DNA from: Edaphochlamys debaryana
Taxonomy: Eukaryota > Chlorophyta > Chlorophyceae > Chlamydomonadales
NCBI GenBank assembly: GCA_016858145.1
Contig: JAEHOE010000009.1
Location: forward strand, 62,001 to 126,000
DNA length: 64,000 nucleotides
Reading direction: 5' to 3'
Position numbers and translations under genes: made by a program. Numbering within the stretch: position 1 is the first letter of the stretch; each line of letters opens with the position of its first letter. Positions 1 through 11,398 of the stretch are shown in pieces. The notes beneath the pieces were generated by a model, which saw only the letters and a program-made list of their open reading frames with translations, was not told where the DNA came from and searched no databases.

Positions 1-541
1 TTGAAGAAGAGAGGGAAGTCCTGCAGCTGCTCGCCCACGATGAAGCCCAGGGCAGCGAGCATGGACACGCGGCCGTGGGTAATCTCCGACTCGCGCCAGC
101 GCTTGATGTCGCGCAGGTTGGAGGTGCGGGCCAGGCCGGCGGGGTCGAACACGTTCTCGAAGGGGGCCGACACTCCAGGGCAGCTCTTGAGGTCTGCGTG
201 TGGTGAAGGGGGCGGGCGAGGGGCGAAGGTGGCTTAGCCGTTCCGCGGCCATCGCGTGTGGGTTGGAGAATCGACGTTGGTCGCAACCTGGTCTCGCATC
301 ACAAGAGCGCGCCGGGCGGCAAGCGCGCAGTCGCGGCTCTACGTTCCGCAGGGAGGCAAAGCTCGCGGGGGCACTCACACTCGTAAACCTCATCGCCCGC
401 GCTTGCCTCAGGCGCCGGGGGAACCTCCTTGCCGGACATCGTCTTGCCCACGCGAGCAATCACGGCGCGGCGCGACGCGGGCAGCGACGCGCCAGCGACA
501 ACACTGCTCTTGCCGTTCAGCATGCGCATGGTGAGGGCCAT
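1..541 (-). CDS. LHCSR: LHCSR stress-related light-harvesting protein, left copy, partial (5' two exons)
   Basis: Thylakoid chlorophyll/carotenoid protein needed for energy-dependent non-photochemical quenching in green algae. Exon 1 is 541-379 and starts [11 protein letters not shown]; exon 2 begins at 193 and runs off the window at base 1. Exon 2 carries the first Lhc helix with the ExxHGR chlorophyll-binding motif (EITHGR), followed by the LHCSR-typical segment [11 protein letters not shown]. Exon 1 looks like a plastid transit peptide. The start is the ATG that gives the same N-terminus as the complete copy at 11,399. Against that copy it differs in exon 1 by a few residues (GASLPAS for GAALPAS, PPAPEAS for PPPPEAS). 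Intron 1 (194-378) is also highly similar between the copies, so the duplication is recent or the copies are being homogenised. Homology is certain; whether the missing 3' part is intact cannot be seen. Confidence 0.92.
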
Positions 542-629
542 TTTCGGGAGGAGAGCGTCGAACTTGAGGTCTAGGCGGCGACTGAGTAGAGAAGCGAGCA
601 AGCTGTGCGTTCAGATGGCCCGGGCACGG

Positions 630-637
630 CTTATATC
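630..637 (-). promoter_or_regulatory. TATA-like box of left LHCSR copy
   Basis: Reading on the minus strand the sequence is GATATAAG, about 90 nt before the ATG at 541. The same position before the right copy reads ATTTAAG. Position and sequence support a TATA element; no transcript evidence is available. Confidence 0.5.
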
Positions 638-1015
638 GGCACGACCAGCTTCGGCAGCTCCAACTCCGACCCCGCGTCTACCCGCCGACTGATGCTGGAG
701 TAATCGTCTGCGACTCGCGCAAGTAATTGCGGGCTGGTCATCAAGCACACGGTTCCTCGCGACCCCATGCGGCTAAAGTGGGGCGTCGTGGTCAGAGATG
801 TCCGCGATGCGAACGACCGCCCACAGCCCGACCAAACCCCCAACGGCTGCTCGGCCTGACGCGTGTGTGGCCCCGATCGACCCAATGTCCCGAGCACGAT
901 TTGGCTGGCCGCCGGCACGATGAGCCGAGCGTGCGGTTAAAGAGGGAAGGGGACCCTCGCGCACTGAATCTCGAACATCACCCCTGTCGGGCAGAGAGGG
1001 CACTCGGACTCTCGG

Positions 1016-2873
1016 AGGCGCCCCGCCGGCGCTCGAGTCACGTAAGAGGACGGCGGCCCGTAACCTGACATTATTAACATCACAGGGAAGAGCTTCCGGC
1101 ACGGAGGCCCCGCGACGGCAGGCGCTCGAGTAGCCAGTTGGGTACCGGTAGGGCAAAAGCCAAGAGGTGCAGTCCCCAGCCCTTGCTGCACACACCGGGG
1201 GCGCACCCTAGGAAGCAAGCAGTGTTCACCAGGAGGTCCGTTACTGTGCGTATTACATCAGGACGTAACTTGACGTCAACTATGTCGTGGAGGCGGCGGC
1301 CGTCTGTGCACAGCTTCAGGTGCATACCCGGGCCTGCAAGCTGCCACCAACCAAACTCATCCGGAGGACCCAACCGCCCCACGCTACGCCTCAGCCCCGC
1401 AAGACCTCGCCAGATAGTACACTACGAGCCGCAGTGTGCGAAATGCGTACGTACCAGGGCAGCCACCACAAATTTGCCGAGCTGGACGAGATCTCAAAAC
1501 CAACATCCGACCACTTCCTTGGCTGCCCATGACCTCCACTAAAACGACGGGGTCCGTCACGGCGACCCCAGGCACCCATTCCTTCGACCTCGCCCACTGA
1601 AACTCCACCACTCAACCTCAACCGATCCGCAAAGGCCAAAGCGTGTGGAGCCTTTGCTGCCCAAGCATTCCGAACAACACCCGGCCTGAGGGTCCCTTGC
1701 AACGCAGTACGCCGAGTTGCAAGGGACGGAGGGGAAGTGAAGCTCAACGCCCGAAGTCAGCCTCACACACGTGGGAGAGGATCCAACCGGGGCACGCATG
1801 TCCCTAAACGCAAACAGGCAACCACACTGCACCTGCCGCGGTACTGATAGCACCACACCAGCAGGTAGCAGAGGTGCCACAACCACACGAGGAAAGCACC
1901 ACACAATCACACAACGGGGAACGGAATACCCCGCACTGCCGCACTTTCACGTAACAAGAAGGCCTAGCCGGCACTGGAAAGGTAAGGCGGGCCACCGCCC
2001 CACCGGCCGCAGAAGGCATGAATACACGCACATAAACACACACGGAAAGCACAGACGGAAGGCACAAAATGCCCTTATCATCAGCAAGCAACATCATACA
2101 GACCCTCGACTTCGCACCCCGCGTTCGAGGGCCCACGTGCTTATCTCGGGCTGCCATGTGTAGTACAACACCAGTACGGCGCCTGATCTTCTCTTATCAA
2201 CATGAGGAGACACGGCTCTGTGCGCCGCGGAAGCATGTCGCAACACAACGACGGAGCAACAACGGGGGACACCCAATCTGGGACACTCCTCCCTGCGCGC
2301 CCCCGCCCACCCCCGTGCGGTTCTTCTGCCCCCCTCCACCATCCCCTCGCCGCGCAGTGCTTTGTGTTTCTTCGTGCTTCGCCTGTGCGCCCCTTATCAC
2401 CGCTTGCAGTGCTCTCCTCGTTTTCTCTTGCTCTTTCTCTCATGCTCGGCGACTCCAGAGCCGCTGCTGCCTGTGCCAGCAACACCGCCAAGCACGTGCG
2501 CCTCTTTATCTTCTAGCTACGCTGCGTACGCTCACCTGAACGCATGGAACTTGCGGACCTGCCGAGGTCCTTCTGGACTCCTCTTCTCATGAATCTTTCG
2601 TCCCTCCACCCTTTGGGCTGCTCAGCCCCATGCCTCGCGCTGTCTCAAATAAAGCCCGTTGAGGGCGCGATTCAGTTCTCGACCTTTCGCCCTTGCCCGC
2701 GTGATCCGCCAAATAAGCTTGTTGTGCACGCACCGCAGCCGCAAGCCTCAAGGCCAAGCCTCGAGCATCGCCTACGATGCAATCCACATTGATGCCTCGT
2801 CGTACACGTGCTCCTGTACGTGCTGCCGCGCCCGCCGTACATGCGGCGTGCTCCTATCGCGAGTCTCGGAGCC
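1016..2873. other. Intergenic, no gene recognised
   Basis: About 1.9 kb between the left LHCSR promoter arm and the 3' end of the gene at 2,874. Open frames on both strands are short and have no codon-use or homology signal that I recognise. It presumably holds the 3' UTR of the 2,874-5,001 gene. A short 'gctcagcccc' module near 2,620 recalls dispersed repeats seen at 8,937, 13,831 and 14,405. Confidence 0.6.
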
Positions 2874-5001
2874 TCACTTGATCCGGCTGTACTCGGCAAT
2901 ACTGCCGTACCGTACGGAAGGGCCCACCACGGAGACGCGCACCTCGAAGGAGGTCAGCTGCGGGGGGAGGGCATGTGCCGGGGAACGGGTGGGGTCAGAC
3001 GGCAGGGCCTCAGGCGAAAGCGCCCGCTAATGGGGACAACCCTGCCCCTCTGTCTTGAATTAACCCCCACCCCTTCCCGGCCCTGAGCCCAAGGCCGTCA
3101 CCCACACCCCATGTCCCAAACCCCGGCCCGGGAGGGGCCGCATCGCCCCGAGCTGCCGCACCTTGGGCCCCCGGAAGTTGAAGGTGTAGCTCAGCGTGTG
3201 GGCGTCCCGGTCGCAGCGGTGGCTGCCCTCGGCCGTGGCGGCCCACAGCACCTCGCCGCCGCCGCAGCCCCAGCCCCAGCCGCTGCTGGTGGCCCAGCCG
3301 CCGTCCACGCTGCCCATCACGCTGCTGTCGGAGCCGCTGCCGCTGCCGCTGCGCGAGGCGCAGCCCTGGGGAGGGGCACGGGACATGGGCGCGGGGGCGG
3401 GGTGCGTGACCGTCTGAGCGAGGGTGGGCTGGGGCTGTTGGCTCAGCGGCAAGAGGTGACCGGCCCTGGCCACTGCCATACCTAGACGCCGGCACTGGAA
3501 GCCCGAGCACGGAACAGGCTTGGGACGTTGGGACTCTGAACGCTCGAGCCCAGCCGGCCCTGAACCGGCCCCCCCACATACACACACACCTGCCACGACA
3601 CCTGCCGTACACGAGCAGCCCTGGACACACCTGCCACGACAGCCCCGTGAACTTCATGGTGTGGAAGTGGTAGTCGCGGGCGCCGCCGCGGGTGGCGAAG
3701 AACACGTCCAGCTGCTGCCTGCGGGCGGGCGGTTTGGGTGGTGCGGAGGGGGAAGGGCGGAGGGAGGGGAGAGGCCGAGGTGAAGGCAGGAAGTGAATTG
3801 CTAGAGGGCGGAGGGGGCGGCGCACGCGAGCCGCGCCGCGGCAGCTGGGCACGGGCCGGAGGCGTACGGCCCGTGCGTACGGCCTCCGGCGCAGAGGTAA
3901 AGCTACAGCCTGGAAAACGCAGGCCCCCACCCCTCCGAACCAGCCCCTTGTCCTTGGCCCCTGCCCCGGCACAGGCCCCGCCCACCCGCCCTCCGCCCCG
4001 CCCCACCTCTCCTCCGCCGGCTGCCTGAGCCGGGCGGCCCGCTCCGCCAGCTCCGCCGCCCGCGCGGCCTGCATGCTGCCGATGTCCTCCGTCAGACTCA
4101 CGATCCACGGCTCCTCGCCTCCCATGCAGTCCTCGTCATCGCTGCCCCAGTAGTCACCCGCCGTCGTCCCGCGGCCGCTGCTGGCGGCGCCGAAGCGCGC
4201 CGCTGACACAATGTGGTTGGCGGCGACCGGGAACGGTTGACCGTTGGCGGTTTCGCCGAAGCCGTAATCGAAGCCGTCGGCGGAGGCGGTCGGTTGGTAA
4301 GCGGCGGAGGTGGCGGTGGGGAGGTCGGGGCACGGCGTCAGGGCGTACACGTAGGAGCGGGAGACCTTCATCGAGGCCCCGTAGTCCAGCTTGAAGCGCC
4401 CCTCCTCCTTGTACAGGAGCTCCGTGTTGTTGTTGGCACCGGAGAAGGCGGCGAGGGGCAGGGAGTCGACGTCCGCGCCCGGCCCGGCGGAGGCGATGTG
4501 GGGCTCGCGCCAGGCGTCGCCGCGCCGAGAGGAGCCGGCGGCCTTGGCGGCGGCAAAGGCCGACGCCAGGGCCTCCGCCACCCCCGTCGGCGTGTGCTTC
4601 ACGCCGCAGGAGGAGGGCCCGGCGGTGCCGTCAGCAACCGCCGCCGCGGCGGCGGCGGCCGCTGCCGCCACCAGCTCGGTCGGGTCGAAGGTGGCAATGC
4701 CCGTGACCACGCCCGAGGGCTCCGTTGGGAGGGTCGAATCGAGACGTCGACGCAGCGCCCACTCCCCCGCCAGGCCCGCAAAGACGAGAGTGGGCAGGCG
4801 ACCCACGGTGGGAAGGGAAAAGGCGGCATCGTCAAAAGAGGAGGTTGACTCGAGGGAGGGGTAGGCTAGGGCAGGGACTTCGGACTGGAGGGAGGGCTGG
4901 CTGTACAGGGCTGGCGAGGAGGCGGGGCCCGATCCGTCCAGGCGTGCCGGCCGTGCAGACATGGGAGGAGAGGCGACGAGGGTTGCTGCCCGCGCTAACA
5001 T
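2874..5001 (-). CDS. Uncharacterised protein, four exons, about 456 aa
   Basis: Model: 5001-4007, 3718-3631, 3365-3162, 2957-2874, stop TGA. All introns are GT-AG and phases fit (2, 0, 0). The first exon encodes an Ala/Ser/Pro-rich N-terminus (MLARAATLVASPPMSARP) that could be an organelle targeting peptide, then a low-complexity region with an Ala run, and an acidic patch (GSDDEDCMGGEEPW). The last three exons look more conserved in style: LDVFFATRGGARDYHFHTMK, a Ser/Gly-Trp-rich stretch, then TLSYTFNFRGPK joined to LTSFEVRVSVVGPSVRYG. These suggest a small beta-rich C-terminal domain. I do not recognise the family. The frame stays open upstream to 5,598, so a longer N-terminus is possible; 5,001 was chosen for its targeting-like start. 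Splice joins are inferred, not proven. Confidence 0.7.
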
Positions 5002-5922
5002 CGTCCCCGCGCCCTGGGACGCGGGGGCGTGGGGCGCGGGGTGGCTCTCGGGGTGAGTGGTCGCGGCGGCGAGGATGGATGGGGAAGGGCGGGCACCAGC
5101 GAGCTGCCGACGCGGGGCCGTCGCTCGAGCTGCATGGGAGGCAAGGGCACAGCGAGAGCCGTGTGGTGAGGGACCGCTCGGGGGCAGTCGATGGCGAGGG
5201 AAAGCAGCCGCGCTGCGCTGGCACGTTTGAAGCGCGGCCCTCGGGAGCGTAACGCCTGTGCTGTAGCAGCCGACAGCAGGCTTACCCGTGTGCGCGTTGC
5301 AGCGGTTGGCCAAACTGGGCACAAGGCCCGCACAGGGCGCTCTCGCTGATGACGCCCGGTGTCGCCTAACAAGCGTTGCCTGCTCGCCGCAGTGGCTTGT
5401 TGCGCGCATCATCCTTGGCGTCTTGATCTGAACAAGCTTGCACGGTGGTCGGGGTTGCCGAGGCGTTGACGACAATTGGTCCGCAAGTGCGTTATGGCGC
5501 GCAACGCTTGGTGGCTGCCGCGTCGTAAGTTGCCCGCGACCAATTGCGTATGGGCCTCTGCGTGTTGCCACGGCGGTATGAAAGCGGCAAAGCGGCAAAG
5601 CGAGCCGAAAGGGCGAGGCACTGCCGAGAACGACGTATTGGCGAGAGCGCTCGCGCGCGGTGATTGCGTGTTACGGGCAAACGGGACACGCAATTGCTTG
5701 TTGCAGCACTAGCAGCACACTCCTGCCTTTTGCGGGGTGAACACCGCGCAAAGCGCCGTGCCGTGCCAAACCCGCACGTCCCTCCGTCCCGCGGGGCCCG
5801 CCGGTCGAAACACCGTTCCGGCCCTCGGCCCGCGAACCTTCCCCCGCCCCCGCTGCCTCGAAAGTTACACCACTGCCGCTGGCTCGCCATGCAACAACGC
5901 AAAGACCGCCAGCTACCGCCAG
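5002..5922. other. Intergenic / upstream region
   Basis: Lies between the start of the uncharacterised gene (5,001, minus) and the stop of the Nudix gene (5,923, minus). Contains several copies of a CAATTG core with nearby GCG (around 5,473, 5,541 and 5,691). No coding signal, other than the open frame that could extend the neighbour's N-terminus to 5,598. Confidence 0.55.
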
Positions 5923-8247
5923 CTACTGCTGGCTCCATAGGCCTGCTCGCGTGACAAGCTCGAGGATGTGCCGGCCCACGGGCGTGAAGCGCTCCTGAGC
6001 CAACATGCGCTGGACCTGGGGACCGGAGCCAAAGGAGCCGAGCGGATGTCAGTGAGAGTGACCTTACTCTCGGGAGTAGGCGTCACACAGGGGCTCAGAC
6101 GTCTTGACGCCCTAGTCCCGCTGGAGCAGAGTGACACGGTACCCTCACTCGACGCCACCGGTGCACGTTACACGCGGCCTGCGCGCCCCGCCCCTCCTCG
6201 CCCGCAATGCTCTGAGCGACCCCCTCACCTCCTCCCAGCTCTTGAAACCCGCCCAGTCCACCTCCTCCTCCTGCAGCCGCAGCGGGCCGCCCTCGTGGCG
6301 ATAGGCAAAGGCGCAGCCCCACACGTGGCCTGAGAGCCGAGCCGGAGGAGCAGAGGGGGAGGGAATGCAATGGAAGGGAACTAGTTTGTAAGAGCACCGA
6401 AAGGGAGGGAAGACCCGGGACTCGGCACCCGGGCGCTGCTCAAGCTCTAGGGGCTCACAGTCATCCCCAAGCCCGCCCCTCCATCCAGAGCTCCAGCCCG
6501 ATGCAGTGCGACCTGGTGCCCAACACACTCCCGCGACCCCTTCCACCCCCTTCCCCCCCTGTCAGTGCCCCACAGTACCCCCTACCACCGCCCATGGGGG
6601 CGCTCTGGCCCCGCAGCAGCCCGCGGCACCCACAGCATTGTAACGATATTCCCCCAGCACCCACAGCTCGAGTCCTCGTAGGGGAACACCACCAGCCGCC
6701 GCAGCCCCGCGCGCGCAGCCTCCTCGCTGACGCCAATCTCCTCCGCCAGTTCTCTTCGGGAGGGGTGGGTGAATATCATGTTGGGGGACCGGGATTGGGA
6801 GCGTGCGGCGCGGCATGAGCCCAAGGGCCGACAGGCTTCTGCAAGGCCCCGTGGGGCCGTAGCAAGTGTAAGCGTATGTGACGGTGGGGTTGGGTTGGGT
6901 ATACCCCCGCACTCCTTCACCACTCAATACTTCAAGCGCCAGGGTGGCAAATCAACAGCCGCGTTTCTAGCCGGACCTCATTGCGCTCCGGCCTTGCTTG
7001 CTTTCTTGTCTCGCCCCCACTACAAACGCCTGCTTTCTCCCACTTCTCCTGCGCCCCTCGGCCCCCCCACCTGGCTGTCGTGTCCTCGTACTCCTCGCAC
7101 TCAACGAGATTGGTGGCTACGATGCCCAGACACAAACACACGCGCCGCCAAGTACACACGCCTTCTTTCTCCCACTGTTCCTCCCCCCCCCCACCACCCC
7201 CACCTGGCCGCCGTGTCCTCGTACTCCTCGCCCCGGCACACCACCCCCGAGATGACCACGTCCCAGTGGCCCGGGTACACGTCCTGGACAGGAAGGCAAC
7301 GAGCGGGGGTAAGCAGTGACCCAGGTTGCGGGTGGCGGCAACGCGTGCTCTCGAGAGAAGGCACAAGGAAGGGACTTGGCGGTGGCGGACGGGCGGGTCG
7401 GACGGACCGCCGTTCTGCCGTGCACTGCCATGTCAGCAATCTGCATCCCCCAGGGCCGCACATACGTCCGTGCGTCCCTTCTGCGCGCGCGCATCTGATC
7501 TTCGGCGTCACCCTCGCCTGCGGACTTTCCGTCTAAGCGTGAAGCCCCCACCCCGGCCCTGGTCTCGCCCTCGGCACTGCCACCACCTGCTTCCCTGGCC
7601 CCAGGAGGCCCGCGCCCTGCCCCCCGGCGCCCCACCTTCCTGCTGCTCCGCTTGCTGACCAGCAGCTCCCCCGCGCCGTTGCTGACGAGGACGTACGACC
7701 CCCGCCCAAGCAGGCGGTTGCGGACCGTTACGTCACGTGGCTCGTGGCCCACCACGCGGTTCTGCTCGTCCTGGGAGGGGCCAACGAGGGCAGGTGCAAG
7801 CGACGAAGAGGCGGGATGTGAAAGGACGCACTTGAGGTGGGGCGAGGCGGGACCCGGCGGGCAAATCCGTGGGCTGAGCATTCCGGAGGCGGAGGCGGGA
7901 CCCGGAGGCAGGACCCGGAGGCGGGAGGCGGGACCCGGAGGCGGGACCCGGCGGGCAAGTCCGTGGGCTGAGCACCCCGGAGCGTTCAAGGGGACCCTTG
8001 CACGCTCCAACCGCCACAACCCCCGGCCCGCCACAGCAGGGTATCCTCTTCCACGCACCACGATGACGCAGTACTCCACGGGCTTGGTCGAGGGCTCAGC
8101 AGCGCCAGCGGCAGCCGATGCCGAAGAGCTGATGTGCAGCTCGCGCGCTGCTCGTCGATCACGCAGTGGTAGCAGGCGTCGAGAGCTGCACGGTGATTGC
8201 GTCGGGCCTGATAGGCACCCGGCTACGCCTCGCCGAGCTGCAAGCAT
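5923..8247 (-). CDS. Nudix hydrolase, six exons, about 228 aa
   Basis: Hydrolyses a nucleoside diphosphate linked to another moiety; substrate not predictable. Exons: 8247-8059, 7770-7636, 7283-7204, 6753-6665, 6329-6229, 6015-5923 (stop TAG), all phases consistent. The complete Nudix box GX5EX7REUXEEXGU is recovered at about residues 121-143 across the exon 3/4 junction (GVVCRGEEYEDTAA then RELAEEIGV). Before it come VVGHEPRDVTVRNRLLGRG and SYVLVSNGAGELLVSKRS, the layout of YfcD/IDI-like Nudix proteins that begin with a 'vde-n-vvG-R' strand; YPGHWD directly precedes the box. The first 40 or so residues are Arg/Ser/Ala-rich without acids (MLAARRGVAGCLSG), suggesting a mitochondrial or plastid targeting peptide. 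Exon 4 donor choice (after 6,665) is the least certain join. Confidence 0.85.
7026..7231. repeat. Tandem duplication of an exon-intron boundary in Nudix intron 3
   Basis: About 75 bp at 7,028-7,103 is a diverged copy of 7,157-7,231. The latter contains the end of exon 3 and its splice donor; the former lies inside intron 3 and keeps the sequence for EYEDT followed by a GT donor, so it is a decoy or duplicated exon tail. Confidence 0.7.
7847..7977. repeat. Minisatellite in Nudix intron 1
   Basis: GGCGGGACCCGGA-type units repeat several times, bracketed by two copies of a longer unit containing 'tccgtgggctgagca' (near 7,868 and 7,960). It is purely intronic in the model given. Confidence 0.75.
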
Positions 8248-9086
8248 GGTGTTGACTTGGGTTGTCCGGAAGACACTTTCCTGCCTGCGAAGGCACTGTC
8301 TACTAGGTGTGTATAAAGGCATAAATGCTTCATGAATCATAGGGTTTCAAGTCACGGTCGACGCCGACCCTGATCGTGCCGCACACGCCCAAACCTTCTC
8401 CCTCCTCGCTCGTCCCCCGCTGCTGCGCTCGCCACGATCGCTCCATCCACGCCTAGAACGACCTCTTTGACTCGACCACAGTTAAAATCAGCAGCACCGG
8501 CCACGCCTCGACGAATCTGCTCCACAGCCCCGTCCTCATCTTCCACCGTCTGATTGCCCACTAGCCATGACAACCCCGCACACGGCAAGGTGCTGCCGCC
8601 CCAGCAAGCCAGTGGCCAGTCAACCCTGCAACCTCTCAGTCTGTATTCCAGGCCCACCTTGGCGCCTGAGCCCCTCATGACGCGCAGGTACCCAGGCCCC
8701 ACCTTGGGCGATGAACCCCTGCGCCCATGCAGGTGCCCGCCTCTGACCCTGCCCACGGTTGAACCCGACCTTGCCCCCCGTCATCTACCCTTGAGGGTCG
8801 CCGATGCAACGACTGGCCTGTCGGCCTGCCCGCCGCATGATCCCGCGCACGCACAAGCAGACCGTCGCCCCTTGACACTGTGCGTTGACTGCGTTGGCTC
8901 CTCCCAGAGACAAGCGCTGGGCGCCCCCATGGGGGCGGAAAAGGGCTGAGCCCCTCACCCATCTGCTACGCGACCCATTCCCCGTGGTAACCGTGGGCGC
9001 ACTATACTCCAACGAGCTTTAACGCGTAATTAGCAGGGGTAATCCCGGGGGCCTTGGCCGCCCCCAGAGAAGACTTCGTGTGGCTC
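8248..9086. other. Intergenic, no gene recognised
   Basis: Between the Nudix start and the TMEM14 stop, both on the minus strand, so this is Nudix promoter plus TMEM14 3' UTR. No coding signal. Around 8,920-8,955 is an inverted-orientation copy of the 'ggctcagcccttttcc' module found at 13,831 and 14,405. Confidence 0.55.
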
Positions 9087-10540
9087 CTAGTGGCTCCGCT
9101 TGGCCGCTGCGGGCTTAGGGCCCATGGGGGAAATGTTCCACAGGTAGAAGACCGCAAAGCAGGCGCTGCGGGAGGGGCGGGGCCAGGGGGGCATGCAGGG
9201 TCAGCGCATGAAGGCCGTGAGCGGGTTGAAGGCCACCCTCTAGCGGCAAGTAGGGTTGTGACGAGGGACCCCAAGAAGAGGTACAGAAGCCCTGGACGCC
9301 TCCGCCAGCTGGTCATCCTCACGGACTTGCCTCCTGCAAGCATGGGTGCCCCTTCACAACAGCCCACAAGGTTGGAGAGCCTCAGCTAGGGGGCTGCCGA
9401 AGGGGAATGTCCCCGCCCACTGCCGGGCTCACCCATGACCGTACCGCATCCAGTGGCCTGCAGCGCTCGGCTTCAGCGAGGACCCCACCCTGTCCTCCCA
9501 GTTGCACTGGCACGCAGACCTTAGCAGACCCCATCGTGCAACTGCTTCCCAACACACCAGGTACATGCCCCCGTCGCCCCCCAACCTCCTCCGCCCCACC
9601 TAATGCTGGCGGTAACCAGCGCTGGCATGGCCCCCGTGCGCTCGTATCTCCGGTACATCATGTACGCCAGGCCGCCAGCCACAACTGCAGAGGGACAAGA
9701 GGAGGGCTTGTACAGGTAGTGTACAGAGATCGCGCAATGGTCTGGGAAGGAACACGACAACATGGTCTTCGCTGTGCGGCGAGGCCCGTCCCATTCGGCG
9801 AGGCCCGTTCCCACGGCCCCTCCGTCAACCTGCTGGCCCCCCACATCTTGCCTCCACCCAGGCACCCGACCCACACCCTCGTCGCAGTCTCTGGAGAGCG
9901 TGGGATCGAGCAGCCGAGGATTGGCGTGTTCCACGGGCCCGACAAGCGCCCGCCCGGCCCCGGCCTCACCCAGCTCCAGGAGTACGGTTGGCACGCACAC
10001 GCGCTTGGTGCGCATGTAGTGCTTGAAGGACAGGTAGCAGAGGAGAGTCAGCGCCGTTGCGGAGCCCAGGCCGCCGCCTGTAGGGTCACGAGTCACGGAA
10101 ATTGGGGAGGAATCGGTGGCGCCCCCCACACGCGGACCCGCGGCAGCGGGACCAGGTGGGAAACGCGGGGTTGGGCGAGGAGATCACGCCCCGCACCGCC
10201 ATCCACACCGCCAGTCCTTAACCCGCAACTGAGCACCGCTGCCGACCAGAAACGCCCTGTATCACCCAAAAGCCGATCCGCGCGTGCCATCCGCAAGCAC
10301 CGTCGTGCCCAGACTTTCTGGACCTCACTGGTTTACAAAATTTAGGAAAGCGTCTAAGAAAGCCACTTGCGGGTCCTTGCCGCCAGCCCAGCGTGTGTCG
10401 CGTCAACGTTTCAGATGAGCAATTGGCCCTGGCGTTCACAACTTGCCTAGCGACGCCTTGCTTCCATGAGCGAAGAAGCCATACAGTCCACCGATACCCA
10501 GGAAGAGCGCGTAGAAGGGTGAAAAGCAGAAGTCATACAT
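9087..10540 (-). CDS. TMEM14 / FAX family small membrane protein, four exons, about 121 aa
   Basis: TMEM14 proteins are four-helix membrane proteins of mitochondria or plastid envelopes; plant FAX members export fatty acids and animal TMEM14C moves porphyrin. Exons: 10540-10447, 10077-9970, 9684-9600, 9165-9087 (stop TAG). The protein starts MYDFCFSPFYALFLGIGGLY, with the family's first helix and Gly pair, then GSKASL and GGGLGSATALTLLCYLSF (helix 2), a VVAGGLAYMMYRRYERTG segment with the typical 'Y-R-TGK-MPA' loop followed by MPALVTAS, and a last helix ACFAVFYLWNI. There is no long targeting peptide, so a mitochondrial or ER-type member is more likely than a plastid FAX. Intron 1 uses a GC donor (G|GCAAGT), needed to keep the frame. 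The length suits the family. Confidence 0.85.
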
Positions 10541-11398
10541 GGTGGTGCGTTCGAGGACCTTGCGGAGTACACCGCCTTTGCTATGTGCACGTAATTGGGG
10601 TATTCACAACTGCAGAGGCTCATCGGTATTCGCGGTTGACCGGCACGGGCTGGGCCTCGGCACGGCACGCTCCCCCCTGCCCCCCTCCCCCCCCCCGCCC
10701 GCGGCACTACGCCGTGTCTATAAGACCCCGCCCTCAAGTAGGTCCCGCTCCTCCCCTTCTGCATGGCACACCCTATCGCGAGCAGTCACCAGCCGAGGGG
10801 CGCATACCCATTTTGGCCCAGTCTGGGGGGCCTGTGGACAAAGGAAGCCGGCAGCCTTAGATAGCCCGCGCGTATGGCCTTTGAGCAATCCTGGGCCCGC
10901 ACGTAAACTCTCGAGACAGCCTCGGTGCAGTCGGGGGCCCTCCGAGTGCCCTCGCTGCCCGACAGGGGTGATGCCGAGATTCAGTGCGCGAGGGTCCCCT
11001 TAAACCGCACGCTCGGCTCATCTTGCGGGCGGCAAGAGCAAATCGTGCTCCGGACTTCGGGTCGATCGGGGCCACACACGCGTTAGGCCGAGCAGCCGTT
11101 GGGGGTTTGGTCGGGCTGTGGGCGGTCGTTCGCATCGTCGACATCTCTGACCACGACGCCCCGCTTTAGCCGCAGGGTTGCGAGGAACCGTGTGCTTGAT
11201 GACCAGCTCGCAAATAACGATTGCGTGAATCGCAGACGATTACTCCATCAGTCGGCGGGTAGACGAGGGGTCGGAGTTGGAGCTGCCGACGCTGATCCTG
11301 CCCATTTAAGCCGTCCCCGAGCCACATGAACGCACAGCTTGCACGCTTCTCTACTTAATCGCCGATCAGACCACAAGTTCGACGCTCTCCTCCCGAAA
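10541..11398. promoter_or_regulatory. Divergent promoter region between TMEM14 and right LHCSR copy
   Basis: 858 bp separate the two divergent start codons. The LHCSR-proximal part, from about 10,935, is the inverted-repeat arm shared with the left copy. The TMEM14-proximal 400 bp is unique, with a C-rich tract near 10,678-10,700. Confidence 0.6.

Larger units (their letters stand above)
1..1015 (-). repeat. Left arm of LHCSR inverted duplication
   Basis: Reverse complement of this segment aligns with 10,935-11,944. It covers LHCSR exon 2 (part), intron 1, exon 1, the 5' UTR and about 470 bp of upstream sequence. Similarity fades near 1,015, where the left arm changes to unrelated sequence. 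The arm continues beyond the left window edge. Confidence 0.85.

Noticed and set aside
3010..5598. Single 862-aa minus-strand open frame
   Set aside because: It reads through three introns; splice sites and phases give the shorter four-exon model, and the C-terminal part of the frame is Arg/Gln-rich out-of-frame sequence.
7117..8340. 407-aa minus-strand frame over the Nudix 5' half
   Set aside because: Includes the intronic minisatellite and runs through two introns; the spliced model recovers the Nudix fold.
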